A stretch of DNA of 64,000 nt from Flavimobilis rhizosphaerae (lineage in GTDB: Bacteria > Actinomycetota > Actinomycetes > Actinomycetales > Cellulomonadaceae): NCBI RefSeq assembly GCF_014852685.1, contig NZ_JACZDF010000001.1:682001-746000 (forward strand), given 5' to 3'. Every line of letters begins with the position of its first letter. Positions within the stretch are counted from its first letter, which is position 1. Under the pieces are notes generated by a model, which saw only the letters and a list, made by a program, of their open reading frames with translations, was not told where the DNA came from and did not search any database. Shown here piece after piece: positions 34,175 to 47,054 of the stretch. Both the position numbers and the translations under genes were made by a program.

Positions 34175-35032
34175 GTGGTATGTCGTCGACACGATCGCTG
34201 GGAGATCACCCTGTTCGCTCTGACCACTCACGGTGCCTCCGTGCTCGCAGCCGGTGACGGTGAAGGTGGAGGCTTCCACACGCCGACGCTGGCGGACTTC
34301 TTCCCCCCGGCGATCTTCTTCGAGGGCACGCCCTTCGAGTTCAACCGGATCACCCTCGTGCGCGTCCTCGCCACGTTCGTGCTCGTGACGGTCTTCGTCC
34401 TCGTCGCGCGCCGCGCGACGCTCGTCCCGGGCCGCGCCCAGGGTGCGATCGAGCTCGTCCTCGACTTCGTGCGGGTGAACATCGTCGAGGAGATCATCGG
34501 CAAGAAGACGGCCCGCCGTCACACGCCGCTCCTGACGATCATGTTCCTCGCGATCTTCGCGATGAACATCACGGGCATCGTCCCCGCGCTCAACATCGCC
34601 GGCTCGGGCGTCATCGGGTTCCCGATCGTCATGGCGGTCATCGCCTACGGCGCGTTCATCATCGCTGGCGTGCGCGCGCAGGGCGGCCTCGGCTACCTGC
34701 GCAGCGCCCTGTTCCCGCCCGGCGTCCCGTGGCCGATCTACATCATCCTCACGCCCATCGAGATCATCTCGACGTTCGTGCTGCGTCCCGCGACGCTCGC
34801 CATCCGACTCCTCGTCAACATGGTCGCGGGCCACCTGCTGCTCGTGCTCTGCTTCGCAGCGACCCACTTCCTCTTCCTCGAGGCCGCGGCCGCGTTCAAG
34901 GCGATCGGCGTCGTCACCCTCGCCGCAGGCTTCGCCTTCACGGTGTTCGAGATCTTCATCGCGATCCTGCAGGCGTACATCTTCGTCCTGCTCACCGCGG
35001 TGTACATCAACCTCTCCGAGGAAGCCCACTAA
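34175..35032 (+). CDS. atpB: ATP synthase Fo subunit a
   Basis: At most 285 residues from a GTG at 34175. The start is uncertain. The best Shine-Dalgarno (GGGAG, 34200-34204) stands six bases before an in-frame CTG at 34211, which would begin '(M)FALTTHGASVLA'; the GTG at 34175 has no good site. The protein has the extracytoplasmic 'FFPPAIFFEGTPFEFNRI', then five to six membrane spans. It includes the essential arginine helix 'RPATLAIRLLVNMVAGHLLL' and the last helix 'FEIFIAILQAYIFVLLTAVYI'. It forms the proton half-channels against the c-ring. Confidence 0.93.
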   Translation: MVCRRHDRWEITLFALTTHGASVLAAGDGEGGGFHTPTLADFFPPAIFFEGTPFEFNRITLVRVLATFVLVTVFVLVARRATLVPGRAQGAIELVLDFVRVNIVEEIIGKKTARRHTPLLTIMFLAIFAMNITGIVPALNIAGSGVIGFPIVMAVIAYGAFIIAGVRAQGGLGYLRSALFPPGVPWPIYIILTPIEIISTFVLRPATLAIRLLVNMVAGHLLLVLCFAATHFLFLEAAAAFKAIGVVTLAAGFAFTVFEIFIAILQAYIFVLLTAVYINLSEEAH

Positions 35033-35909
<877 letters not shown>

Positions 35910-35910
<1 letters not shown>

Positions 35911-36728
35911 TGCGGGGTACCAGCCAGCGTTCGCTGGAGGCCGTGCGCGCCGGGTTCGCCCCGGTGCTGCGCGCCGCCGGCGAGGGCGCCGCTGAGCTCG
36001 GTGAGCAGCTGTTCACCGTGCTCGACGCGCTCGACGGATCCGCCGCGCTCCTGCGCGCCCTCGCCAACCCGGCGCGCGACGCCGCGTCGAAGGCAGGGCT
36101 CGTGCGGGGCGTGCTCGGCGGGAAGGCCGACGACCGTGTCGTCGACGTCCTCGTCGAGCTCGTGGCCCAGCGCTGGTCGGCGGACGCCGACCTCGCGCAG
36201 GCCGTCGAGGATCTCGCGGTCGGGGCGACCCTCGCGTCGGCCCAGGCCCGGGGAACGCTCGAGACCGTCGAGAACGAGCTCTTCACCCTCATGAGGTCGC
36301 TCATCGGCTCCCCGTCCGACGTCCGCTCGATGCTCTCCGCGCCGCACGTCACCGAGTCCGAGAGGATCCGTCTCCTCGAGACGATCCTCGACGGCCGCGG
36401 CGACGAGGCCACGCGCCGGCTCGCCCGCCGTGCCGTCGGTCTGCGGCGCGGGCGTCGGTTCGTCGCCACGCTCAGCTGGTACATGGAGATCGCTGCTGGC
36501 ATGCGTGACCGCCTCGTCGGTCTCGCCACCGTCTCCGTGCCTCTCACGGAGGCGCAGACGGACCGGATCGGTTCGCTGCTCGCCCAGGCGTACGGCAAGC
36601 CCGTCCAGCTCAACGTCGTCGTCGACCCCTCGGTCGTCGGCGGCCTGCGCATCCAGGTCGGCGACGACGTCGTCGAGGCCACCGTGCTCGCACGGATGGT
36701 CGACGCCCGCCGCCGCATGGCGAGCTGA
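35910..36728 (+). CDS. atpH: ATP synthase F1 subunit delta
   Basis: 272 residues from the ATG at 35910, overlapping the atpF stop, with GGAG upstream. It is about 90 residues longer than proteobacterial delta (~177), as usual in actinobacteria. The N-terminal helical domain ('AELGEQLFTVLDALDGSAAL') binds alpha, and the C-terminal 'VSVPLTEAQTDRIGSLLAQA ... VVGGLRIQVGDDVVEATV' is the conserved delta end that binds b. No separate b' or b-delta fusion is present. Confidence 0.94.
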
Positions 36729-36828
36729 CCACCGCGCCGCAGGCGCACCCCCACGCATCCGCGGCCCGGCAGGGTCCGCACACTGAAGATCGCACGACCG
36801 CCACAGGCGGTCATGACAGGAGAGATCA

Positions 36829-38457
36829 ATGGCTGAGCTGCAGATCCGGCCGGAAGAGATCCGTGCCGCGCTGGACAGCTTCGTGAAGTCCTACGAGCCG
36901 ACGGCCACCGCGAGCGAAGAGGTCGGCCGCGTCACGCTCGCGGGCGACGGCATCGCCCGCGTCGAGGGCCTGCCCGGCGTCATGGCGAACGAGCTGGTCC
37001 GCTTCGAGGACGGCACGCTCGGCCTCGCCCTCAACCTCGAGACCCGGGAGATCGGTGTCGTCGTCCTCGGCGAGTTCACCGGCATCGAGGAGGGCCAGAC
37101 GGTCCACCGCACCGGCGAGGTCCTCTCGGTCCCCGTCGGCGACGGCTACCTCGGCCGCGTCGTCGACCCGCTCGGCACCCCGATCGACGGCCTCGGCGAG
37201 ATCGTCACGACGGGCCGCCGCGCCCTCGAGCTCCAGGCTCCCGGCGTCATGGACCGCAAGTCGGTCCACGAGCCGCTCCAGACGGGCCTCAAGGCGATCG
37301 ACGCGATGATCCCGATCGGCCGCGGCCAGCGTCAGCTCATCATCGGCGACCGCCAGACGGGCAAGACCGCGATCGCGATCGACACGATCATCAACCAGAA
37401 GGCCAACTGGGAGACGGGCGACCCGACCAAGCAGGTCCGCTGCATCTACGTCGCGATCGGCCAGAAGGGCTCGACGATCGCGTCGGTCCGTGGCGCTCTC
37501 GAGGAGGCAGGTGCGCTCGAGTACACGACGATCGTCGCGGCTCCTGCCTCTGACCCCGCGGGCTTCAAGTACCTCGCGCCCTACACGGGCTCGGCCATCG
37601 GCCAGCACTGGATGTACGACGGCAAGCACGTCCTCATCATCTTCGACGACCTGTCGAAGCAGGCCGAGGCCTACCGCGCCGTCTCGCTCCTCCTGCGTCG
37701 TCCGCCGGGCCGCGAGGCCTACCCGGGTGACGTCTTCTACCTGCACTCCCGTCTGCTCGAGCGCTGCGCCAAGCTCTCGGACGAGATGGGCGCGGGCTCG
37801 ATGACGGGTCTGCCCGTCATCGAGACGAAGGCGAACGACGTCTCGGCGTACATCCCGACGAACGTCATCTCGATCACCGACGGTCAGATCTTCCTCCAGT
37901 CGGACCTCTTCAACGCGGACCAGCGCCCCGCGGTCGACGTCGGCATCTCGGTGTCGCGCGTCGGTGGCTCGGCTCAGGTCAAGGCCATGAAGAAGGTCTC
38001 GGGCACGCTCAAGCTCGACCTCGCCCAGTACCGCTCGCTCGAGGCCTTCGCGATGTTCGCCTCCGACCTCGACTCAGCGTCGAAGGCACAGCTCACCCGT
38101 GGTGCTCGCCTCATGGAGCTCCTCAAGCAGGGTCAGTACTCGCCGTACCCCGTGGAGGACCAGGTCGCCTCGATCTGGGCCGGCACGAAGGGCAAGCTCG
38201 ACGACGTCCCGCTCGAGGACGTGCGCCGGTTCGAGGCCGAGCTCCTCGACCACCTCCGCCGCAACACCGAGGTCCTCACGACCATCGGCTCGACGGGCAA
38301 GCTCGAGGACTCGACCGAGGAGGCGCTCGGCGCCGCGATCGACGACTTCCGGCTCAGCTTCCTCAAGGGCGACGGCACCCCGCTCGTCGGTTCCGAGGAG
38401 TCCGACGAGGTGACCCCGGTCGAGCAGGAGCAGATCGTCAAGCAGAAGAAGGCCTGA
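36829..38457 (+). CDS. atpA: ATP synthase F1 subunit alpha
   Basis: 542 residues; AGGAGAG seven bases before the ATG. Non-catalytic nucleotide-binding subunit with '[10 protein letters not shown]' (P-loop, about residues 173-182), '[12 protein letters not shown]', '[16 protein letters not shown]'-type Walker B region and the arginine finger in '[14 protein letters not shown]'. The C terminus has an extra Glu/Lys-rich tail ('[17 protein letters not shown]'). Confidence 0.97.
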   Translation: MAELQIRPEEIRAALDSFVKSYEPTATASEEVGRVTLAGDGIARVEGLPGVMANELVRFEDGTLGLALNLETREIGVVVLGEFTGIEEGQTVHRTGEVLSVPVGDGYLGRVVDPLGTPIDGLGEIVTTGRRALELQAPGVMDRKSVHEPLQTGLKAIDAMIPIGRGQRQLIIGDRQTGKTAIAIDTIINQKANWETGDPTKQVRCIYVAIGQKGSTIASVRGALEEAGALEYTTIVAAPASDPAGFKYLAPYTGSAIGQHWMYDGKHVLIIFDDLSKQAEAYRAVSLLLRRPPGREAYPGDVFYLHSRLLERCAKLSDEMGAGSMTGLPVIETKANDVSAYIPTNVISITDGQIFLQSDLFNADQRPAVDVGISVSRVGGSAQVKAMKKVSGTLKLDLAQYRSLEAFAMFASDLDSASKAQLTRGARLMELLKQGQYSPYPVEDQVASIWAGTKGKLDDVPLEDVRRFEAELLDHLRRNTEVLTTIGSTGKLEDSTEEALGAAIDDFRLSFLKGDGTPLVGSEESDEVTPVEQEQIVKQKKA

Positions 38458-38459
38458 CG

Positions 38460-40917
<2,458 letters not shown>

Positions 40918-40961
40918 CGCCGTCCGCCTCCTGATCGAGCCGACACACGCTAGGAGCTCAC

Positions 40962-41228
40962 ATGGCTGAACTTTCCGTCGACGTCGTCGCCGCTGACCGG
41001 GCCGTCTGGTCCGGCACGGCTCGATCCGTCACCGCGCCAGCGCACGACGGGTCGCTCGGGATTCTCGTGGGGCACACGCCCCTGCTCGCTCTGCTCGGCG
41101 CGGGGGCGGTCATCATCCGTCCCGCGTCGGGCCCCGAGCTCGAGATCTCGGTGACGGGCGGATTCCTGTCCGTCGACTCCGACCAGGTCACGGTGGTCGC
41201 CGACGAGGCGACTCTCGTCACCGCCTGA
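40962..41228 (+). CDS. atpC: ATP synthase F1 subunit epsilon, lacking the C-terminal helical domain
   Basis: 88 residues, ATG with AGGAG upstream. The sequence '[20 protein letters not shown] ... [20 protein letters not shown] ... [20 protein letters not shown]' is the complete N-terminal beta-barrel that sits on gamma and the c-ring. It stops at 'TLVTA', where other bacteria continue with two helices (total ~120-140). The stop is clean and the next gene starts 21 bases later, so the short form is genuine. The missing helices are those that inhibit ATP hydrolysis in relatives. Confidence 0.93.
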   Translation: MAELSVDVVAADRAVWSGTARSVTAPAHDGSLGILVGHTPLLALLGAGAVIIRPASGPELEISVTGGFLSVDSDQVTVVADEATLVTA

Positions 41229-41249
41229 TCACGCACGAGGGCGGCCGTC

Positions 41250-41672
41250 ATGGGGGAGTGGTTCCGGTGGATGCTCGTCATCCTCGGTCTGCTCGCAGTG
41301 GCGGCCGCCCTCGTCGTCGTCCTGCGCCTTCGAGCGCTCGAACGACGAGTGGGCTCCTTCTCGTGCGCCGTGGCGCCCGCCCACGCCCCCGCCCCGAGCG
41401 CGCCCCCGCGCGTCGGGATCGCGCACTACGGCGTCGGTCGCCTCGACTGGTACCGGCGCTGGTCGCTCTCCCTGCGTGCTGACCGCACGTGGAGCCGGAG
41501 CGAGCTCGAGGTGGACTCGCGCGAGCTGGTCCCCGGGTCGCAGGACCGCTACCGCGTCCGCTGCAGCTATCGTGGGGAGCCGCTCGTCCTCGAGATGTCG
41601 TTCCCCGCGTACGCGGGACTCACCTCGTGGCTCGAGTCCGCACCGCCCTCCGACGGCGGCGTGGTCTCCTGA
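41250..41672 (+). CDS. DUF2550 family membrane protein
   Basis: 140 residues, ATG at 41250. One N-terminal membrane span ('[20 protein letters not shown]') and a cytoplasmic domain beginning '[15 protein letters not shown]', then '[20 protein letters not shown]' and '[20 protein letters not shown]', the DUF2550 pattern. Function unknown. Its place between atpC and nucS is conserved in actinobacteria. Confidence 0.85.
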   Translation: MGEWFRWMLVILGLLAVAAALVVVLRLRALERRVGSFSCAVAPAHAPAPSAPPRVGIAHYGVGRLDWYRRWSLSLRADRTWSRSELEVDSRELVPGSQDRYRVRCSYRGEPLVLEMSFPAYAGLTSWLESAPPSDGGVVS

Positions 41673-41739
41673 CCGCGTGGCGCTCCTCGGCGCCCGGCGC
41701 GGCCGAGCGTTGCCCGTCATCCCCGAGCCTGAGGACGTC

Positions 41740-42435
41740 GTGAGACTCGTCATCGCGGACTGTGCCGCGCACTACACCGGCCGCCTCTCGGCCCACCTGC
41801 CGCTCGCGCGGCGCCTCGTCGTCGTCAAGGCGGACGGCTCGGTGCTGCTGCACTCCGACGGCGGCTCCTACAAGCCGCTCAACTGGATGAGCCCGCCGTG
41901 CACGCTCGTCGTCTCGGAGCCCGACGACGACGAGGCGGCCGCAGGTCTCACCGCGGTGTGGGACGTCCAGCACACAAAGAGCGACGACCACCTGCGCATC
42001 GAGATCTATGAGGTGGTGCTCGACACGACCGCGGACCTGGGCATCGACCCGGGACTCGTCAAGGAGGGCGTCGAGGCGCACCTCCAGGCCTTGCTCGCGG
42101 AACAGATCGAGCTGCTCGGGCCCGGGCACACGCTCGTCCGGCGCGAGTACATGACGGCGATCGGTCCGGTCGACATCCTCGCGCGTGACCCGCGCGGCGG
42201 GTCGGTCGCGATCGAGATCAAGCGTCGGGGCGAGATCGACGGCGTCGAGCAGCTCACCCGCTACCTCGACCTGCTCAACAGGGATCCCCTCATCGCGCCG
42301 GTCCGCGGAGTGTTCGCGGCCCAGCAGATCAAGCCGCAGGCGCGCGTGCTCGCGACCGACCGCGGGATCGAGTGCCTCGTGCTCGACTACGACGCGATGC
42401 GCGGGGTCGACGACGTCGACGCGCGTCTCTTCTGA
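41740..42435 (+). CDS. nucS: Mismatch-specific endonuclease NucS (EndoMS)
   Basis: 231 residues from the GTG at 41740 ('[20 protein letters not shown]', the usual actinobacterial start); GAGG lies nine bases upstream. It takes the place of MutS/MutL mismatch repair in actinobacteria and some archaea. It cuts both strands at G-T, G-G and T-T mismatches and depends on the sliding clamp. The C-terminal RecB-like nuclease has 'GPVDILARD' and '[20 protein letters not shown]' (D, ExK active site). It ends 'DVDARLF', resembling the C-terminal clamp-binding tail. Confidence 0.93.
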   Translation: MRLVIADCAAHYTGRLSAHLPLARRLVVVKADGSVLLHSDGGSYKPLNWMSPPCTLVVSEPDDDEAAAGLTAVWDVQHTKSDDHLRIEIYEVVLDTTADLGIDPGLVKEGVEAHLQALLAEQIELLGPGHTLVRREYMTAIGPVDILARDPRGGSVAIEIKRRGEIDGVEQLTRYLDLLNRDPLIAPVRGVFAAQQIKPQARVLATDRGIECLVLDYDAMRGVDDVDARLF

Positions 42436-42492
42436 GTGGAACCGGGACCTCGGGACTGGCGCTGGGCGCCGCTCCGGGGCGAGAATGGCAGC

Positions 42493-43698
42493 ATGGCTAA
42501 CAAAGTGGTGCTGCGTGGTCGGGTCCTCACGGGGTCGACGGAGATCCCGGACGGCGTCGTCGTCCTCGACGGACCGACGATCGCGTTCGTCGGTGAGGTG
42601 AGCGAGGCGCAGGCGGCAGGCCACGACCTCGCCGGCGCGCGGGCCGTGCCCGTCGTCACGCCGGGCCTCGTCGACATCCACTGCCACGGCGGTGGCGGCG
42701 CGAGCTTCCCCGACGCCGAGGACGCCGCGACCGCGATGGCCGCTGTGCTCGAGCACCGGCGTGCCGGCACGACGACGCTCGTCGCGTCCCTAGTCACGGC
42801 GGCGCCCGAGACGCTCCTGCAGCGCTCGGGCGTGCTCGCCGAGCTCGCCGAGGCCGGGGAGATCGCGGGCGCGCACCTCGAGGGCCCGTTCGTCTCGGTC
42901 GAGCGCTGCGGCGCGCAGGACCCGGCCCTCATCCAGGAACCGTCGGCTGACCTCGTCCGCGAGGTCGCGCAGGTCCTCGGTCGGTACTTCGTGACGATGA
43001 CGATCGCCCCGGAGAAGGACGGCAACGTCGGCGAGGGCGGGGTCACCGAGGCGCTCATCGACGCGGGCGCCCTCCCGAGCTACGGGCACACGGACGCGGC
43101 CGCGGGCGAGATGCGCGTTGCCCTCGACGAGGCGCACGAGCGCCTCGCGACGCCGGGCGTGCGCTCGGCACGGCCGACGATCACGCACCTCTTCAACGGC
43201 ATGCGGCCCCTCGCGCACCGCGAGGCGGGCCCGATCGCCGACTGCCTCTCCGCGGCCGCACGCGGTCGGGCGGTCGTCGAGCTCGTTGCGGACGGCACGC
43301 ACGTGCACCCCGCACTCGTGCGGGACGTCATCGAGATGGTCGGCGCCGAGAACGTCGCGTTCGTCACGGACGCGATGGCAGCCGCCGGCATGGCTGACGG
43401 CAGCTACCGGCTCGGTTCGCAGGACGTCACGGTCGCCGACGGCGTCGCCCGCCTCACGGTCGGGGGCGCGATCGCGGGCGGTACTGCCCGGCTCAGTGAC
43501 GTGCTGCGGCGCACGGTCCGGGGCGGTGTGCCGCTCGTCGACGCGGTGCGCTCGGCGACGCACACGCCGGCGACGGTTCTCGGCCGCACGGACGTCGGTC
43601 GGCTCGAGGTCGGCGCGCGCGCCGACGTGCTCCTCCTCGACGACGGGCTGCGCGTCCTCGACGTCCTCCGCGGCGGCGAGCTCGTCGCACAGGCCTGA
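42493..43698 (+). CDS. nagA: N-acetylglucosamine-6-phosphate deacetylase
   Basis: 401 residues from the ATG at 42493. Amidohydrolase that removes acetate from GlcNAc-6-phosphate during amino sugar use and wall recycling. 'PGLVDIHCHGGGG' carries the first His pair, 'GAHLEGPFVS' the metal-binding Glu, 'SYGHTDA' and 'ITHLFNGMRPLAHREAG' the metal His residues, and 'FVTDAMAAAGMADG' the catalytic Asp. No nagB or GlcNAc transporter is next to it. A hairpin follows towards the convergent GH3 gene. Confidence 0.93.
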   Translation: MANKVVLRGRVLTGSTEIPDGVVVLDGPTIAFVGEVSEAQAAGHDLAGARAVPVVTPGLVDIHCHGGGGASFPDAEDAATAMAAVLEHRRAGTTTLVASLVTAAPETLLQRSGVLAELAEAGEIAGAHLEGPFVSVERCGAQDPALIQEPSADLVREVAQVLGRYFVTMTIAPEKDGNVGEGGVTEALIDAGALPSYGHTDAAAGEMRVALDEAHERLATPGVRSARPTITHLFNGMRPLAHREAGPIADCLSAAARGRAVVELVADGTHVHPALVRDVIEMVGAENVAFVTDAMAAAGMADGSYRLGSQDVTVADGVARLTVGGAIAGGTARLSDVLRRTVRGGVPLVDAVRSATHTPATVLGRTDVGRLEVGARADVLLLDDGLRVLDVLRGGELVAQA

Positions 43699-43741
43699 CG
43701 GCGGCCCCAGGAATGCCGCCAACCGGCCGCCGCGCCCGCAC

Positions 43742-43797
43742 CCCGACTGGTAGCGCTTGAGCACAGCGCTGGGTGTGCTGGGGTGCTACGAGTCGGG
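43742..43797. terminator. Bidirectional terminator between nagA and GH3
   Basis: 13-bp arms with one mismatch (43742-43754 with 43785-43797) and an inner AGCACA/TGTGCT stem (43760-43765 with 43774-43779). It lies 43 bases after nagA and ends exactly at the GH3 stop codon. Confidence 0.6.
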
Positions 43798-46752
43798 TCA
43801 GGGGTGCAGCGGGGTGAGGTTTGCGAGGCGGACGCCCGACGGGACGCGCGTGAGGACGTCGACCGGGCCGGCCGACAGCACCGCGCGGGCGTCGTCCGAG
43901 AGATCCACGGCCGCCGTCGTCCAACCGTAGCGGGGCTCGGGGCGGGTGCCCGCCGGGCACGGCACGTCGCCGAGGTGCACCCACGGCGCGCTCGTCCCGG
44001 TGGGTCGCGCCCACAGGCTCGTCGGGCGGGAGGATCCCGGCCCCGCGACCGTGAGGCGGAACCCGGTCGTGCCCGCGAGGTCGAGCCGGTCGTGGCGTAG
44101 CTCGCCATCGCGTGCGCCGGGCGCGACCTCGGTCGCCCAGCCCTCGTCACGCGTGCGCTCGGACGTCACCATGCGCGCGTGCTCGCTGAAGGCGTGCGCG
44201 AGGACGATAGTGGGTCGCCGCGGCGCGGGCACCTCGCCGCGGACCTCGAGCGTGTCGCGCAGCGGGAGGTCGGCGGCGCTCGGCCCGGCCGCGATCGTGT
44301 ACCGGCCCGGCTGCAGCCGGAACGCCCCGACGTGGAGGTCCGGGTCGGCACCGTCGGGGCACGCGCTCTCGAGGGCGGTGTCCCACACGGCGAGCCGTGC
44401 GGGGTCGACGGTGAGTGTCACGGTGCGCCGCTCACCCGGCGCTAGGGTCACGCGCTGGGCTGCCAGGAGCAGGCGACGTGGTGCAGGGACGGGAAGGTCG
44501 GGCGACAGGCCGTAGACCTGGACGAGCTCGTCCGCGTTGCGGGTGCCGTCGTTCGCGACGGTGACGGCGACCGTGACGGGGGTGACGAGACCGTGGTCGC
44601 GGGATCCCCACGGCGCCGGAGCCTCGACGCCGAGCGCGCCGGGCACCGTGAGGGCCATGTCGATGTAGCGCACCTGGCCGTACGTCAGGCCGTGACCGAA
44701 AGCGAACGCAGGCTCGACGTCGGTCCACCGGTACGTCGCCCGCGCCGTCCGGACGTCGTGCTCGAGGAGGGGGCCTGCCTGCGCGGCGTCGCGCGGCCAC
44801 TGTTGCGTGAGCCGACCTGACGCGCCGACGTCGCCCGTGAGGACGTCGGCGAGGCCCCGCCCGTGCTCGGAGCCGCCGTGCGCGGACCACACGACTGCGG
44901 CTGCGTCGTCGACCGCGGGCCCGAGGACGTAGGGGTACGACGAGACGATCGTCAGCACGGCACCGGGGTGCTCGTCGCGGGCGGCGCGCCAGATCTCGAC
45001 GGCGTGCTCGGGCAACGAGAGATGCGGGCGGTCCTCGGTCTCGCGACCGGCGAGGTGGGGGTCGTTGCCGACGACGACGAGGACCGCGTCGGCGCCGCGG
45101 GCGGCCTCGGCGACCGCCGCGTGGCCCGCGACGACGGTGCGGACGACGAAGCGCTCGGCGTCGTCGGGCGTCGTCGCGTCGGCGACGAGCAGCCCTGAGC
45201 CGTGCTGGACGCGGAGCCAGCGCCCCGACGCGACGTGCTGGAGCGCCCAGGTGCCGTCGGGGGCGACGTGCCGGCGGAAGGACTCCTGGACGGTCCAGCC
45301 GCCGATCCGCTCGGCGTCGGCGGTGATGATCCAGCCGGCACCGCTGAGGAGGAGCTCGGACGTGCACGAGCGCAGGGAGAGGAGCCCGTCGCCCCAGTCG
45401 GTGACGTCGAGGTGCGTCGCGGGGGAGGCGGTGGCGTGGTCGGCGACGAGCGTGCGGTCGTCCTGGACGGCGAGGTACCGTCCGGACGACGTCGCGCGGA
45501 GTGCGATGCGGTCGGCGCCGTCGGCGACGACGACGTCGGCGTCGGCGAAGCGTTCCGTGAGGGCGGTTGCGAGCCCGACCGCGGACAGGGGCGTGCCGGA
45601 GTACCAGTCGTGGAGCACGCGGTCGGCGAGCGGTCCGACGACGGCGATCCGGCGGGCATCGGCGGGCAGGGGGAGGGGAGCGGTGCCGCCCGCGGCGTCG
45701 TTGCGCAGGAGGACGACGCCGCGCGCCGTGACGTCGCGCGCGAGCGCGAGATGGGCGGTCGTGCCGAGCGTGTCGGCGGACTCGTCCCACGTCGTGTCCT
45801 CTGAACCCTCGCCCGCGCGCAGCCGCAGCTCGAGGACGCGGGCGGCCGCGCGGTCGACGTCGTCGGGCGTGAGGATCCCGGCGTCGAGCGCGGCGCGCAG
45901 GCGTGCGAGCGTGGGGGCTGTGTCGGTGTCGTTGTCGGTGAAGGAGTCGACCCCGGCGCGCAGGCACGCCGCGTGGGACGCGACGTGGTCGGGGTAGAAG
46001 CGTTCACCCGTGACGAGGTTGCCCGGCGCGGCGGCGTCGGAGACGACGGTGACGGTGCCGGACGCCCAGGACCGCATCTCGTCGAGGAGGCCGCGCGCGA
46101 CGTGCGCGGGGCGGCCGTTGACGAGGTTGTATGACGGCATGACGGCGCCGGCGACCCCCTCGGCGAGCGGGCGCCGGTAGGCGGGGAGCTCCCACTCGTG
46201 GAGCGCACGCAGGGGCAGGTGCGAGCTCGTCACGGCACGGTCCGTCTCGTTGCCGTAGCCGAGGAGGTGCTTGAGCGTGGGGACGGTGCGCCACGTGGCG
46301 CCGTTGCCGCGCAGGCCGCGGCAGTAGGCGGTCGCGACGTCTGCTGTGACGTGGGGGTCCTCGGAGTAGCCCTCTTCGTTGCGGCCCCAGGCGGGGTGGC
46401 GCAGGGGGTTGACGACGGGTGCCCACACGTTGAGGCTCACGGTCGGGTCGGCCGCGTGCTTGGCGCGCACCTCGCGTCCCGTCGCCTCCCCGACGCGGCG
46501 GACGAGGTCGTCGTCCCACGTGGCGGCGAGTCCGACGGGCTGGGGGAAGACTGTCGCGTCACCGAGCCAGGCGACGCCGTGGAGGGCTTCGGTGCCGGTG
46601 TGAAAGGCGTCGAGGCCGAGGGGCCCGAGCGGGGGGACGTGCTGGTGGAGGAGGCTGAGCCGCTGCTCGGGGGTGAGTGTGCGCAGCATCTCGACGGCGC
46701 GTCGCTGCGTGGCGTCGGGGTGGGGAGCGGTGCGGTGAGGGGTCTCGGTCAC
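43798..46752 (-). CDS. GH3 beta-glycosidase with inserted beta-trefoil-like domain
   Basis: 984 residues from the GTG at 46752, with GAGGA upstream. The N-terminal GH3 barrel has 'VSLNVWAPVVNPLRHPAWGR', 'ATWRTVPTLKHLLGYGNET' and the nucleophile region 'TVVSDAAAPGNLVTG' (D239 by position). The second GH3 domain is split by about 125 residues (413-538), with 'ALRATSSGRYLAVQDDRTLV' and 'ALQHVASGRWLRVQHGSGLL', which look like fascin/beta-trefoil repeats and may bind sugar. The domain resumes with 'VLVVVGNDPHLAGRETEDRP', followed by an Fn3-like domain. A further C-terminal ~140 residues look like a beta-sandwich. No signal peptide. Likely beta-glucosidase or beta-xylosidase. A LacI-type operator lies 38 bases upstream of its start. 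Confidence 0.88.
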   Translation of the reverse strand: MTETPHRTAPHPDATQRRAVEMLRTLTPEQRLSLLHQHVPPLGPLGLDAFHTGTEALHGVAWLGDATVFPQPVGLAATWDDDLVRRVGEATGREVRAKHAADPTVSLNVWAPVVNPLRHPAWGRNEEGYSEDPHVTADVATAYCRGLRGNGATWRTVPTLKHLLGYGNETDRAVTSSHLPLRALHEWELPAYRRPLAEGVAGAVMPSYNLVNGRPAHVARGLLDEMRSWASGTVTVVSDAAAPGNLVTGERFYPDHVASHAACLRAGVDSFTDNDTDTAPTLARLRAALDAGILTPDDVDRAAARVLELRLRAGEGSEDTTWDESADTLGTTAHLALARDVTARGVVLLRNDAAGGTAPLPLPADARRIAVVGPLADRVLHDWYSGTPLSAVGLATALTERFADADVVVADGADRIALRATSSGRYLAVQDDRTLVADHATASPATHLDVTDWGDGLLSLRSCTSELLLSGAGWIITADAERIGGWTVQESFRRHVAPDGTWALQHVASGRWLRVQHGSGLLVADATTPDDAERFVVRTVVAGHAAVAEAARGADAVLVVVGNDPHLAGRETEDRPHLSLPEHAVEIWRAARDEHPGAVLTIVSSYPYVLGPAVDDAAAVVWSAHGGSEHGRGLADVLTGDVGASGRLTQQWPRDAAQAGPLLEHDVRTARATYRWTDVEPAFAFGHGLTYGQVRYIDMALTVPGALGVEAPAPWGSRDHGLVTPVTVAVTVANDGTRNADELVQVYGLSPDLPVPAPRRLLLAAQRVTLAPGERRTVTLTVDPARLAVWDTALESACPDGADPDLHVGAFRLQPGRYTIAAGPSAADLPLRDTLEVRGEVPAPRRPTIVLAHAFSEHARMVTSERTRDEGWATEVAPGARDGELRHDRLDLAGTTGFRLTVAGPGSSRPTSLWARPTGTSAPWVHLGDVPCPAGTRPEPRYGWTTAAVDLSDDARAVLSAGPVDVLTRVPSGVRLANLTPLHP

Positions 46753-46789
46753 GTCGGGTCCTCGGGACGTCGGGCGCTGGCATGACGGA

Positions 46790-46803
46790 TCGAAGCGTTT
46801 CGA
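46790..46803. promoter_or_regulatory. LacI-type operator upstream of GH3
   Basis: TCGAAGCGTTTCGA: six of seven pairs symmetric around a central CG, as in LacI-family sites. It matches the three other palindromes in this locus. Confidence 0.65.
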
Positions 46804-46926
46804 CTTCATCGTCGTGCCGCGGGAGCGTTCTCATGATGCCACAGGCGCCACGCGCAGCACAGAAGATTGACGCACTTCAGCCCGGTTCAAGCGCTCCAAG
46901 CTCGTCGCGACGGACGTGGACACCTC

Positions 46927-46955
46927 TTGCGCGCGGTGCGGGATGCCCCTACTCT
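46927..46955 (+). promoter_or_regulatory. Promoter of the sugar importer genes
   Basis: TTGCGC at 46927-46932, 17-base spacer, TACTCT at 46950-46955. The operator at 46960-46973 begins five bases after the -10, so a bound repressor would cover the start of transcription. Confidence 0.6.
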
Positions 46956-46959
46956 CGCG

Positions 46960-46973
46960 GTGAAACGCTTCGA
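46960..46973. promoter_or_regulatory. LacI-type operator upstream of the importer genes
   Basis: GTGAAACGCTTCGA, the reverse-strand form of the GH3 site with two outer mismatches. A second weaker LacI-like palindrome (AAGCGCT core) lies at 46889-46895. Confidence 0.6.
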
Positions 46974-47054
46974 CAGCGCCGACGGAGGCGTTCGACGCGA
47001 ACGTGCGGCAACGGTGCCGCCCGAGGCCCCAGTGCAGGGAGAGGTGGAAGGTCG

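Noticed and set aside
46820-46833. CebR-like site (GGGAGCGTTCTCA) between GH3 and the importer
   Set aside because: Only 11 of 14 bases fit the CebR operator and symmetry is poor; the TCGAA-type palindromes explain the locus better.
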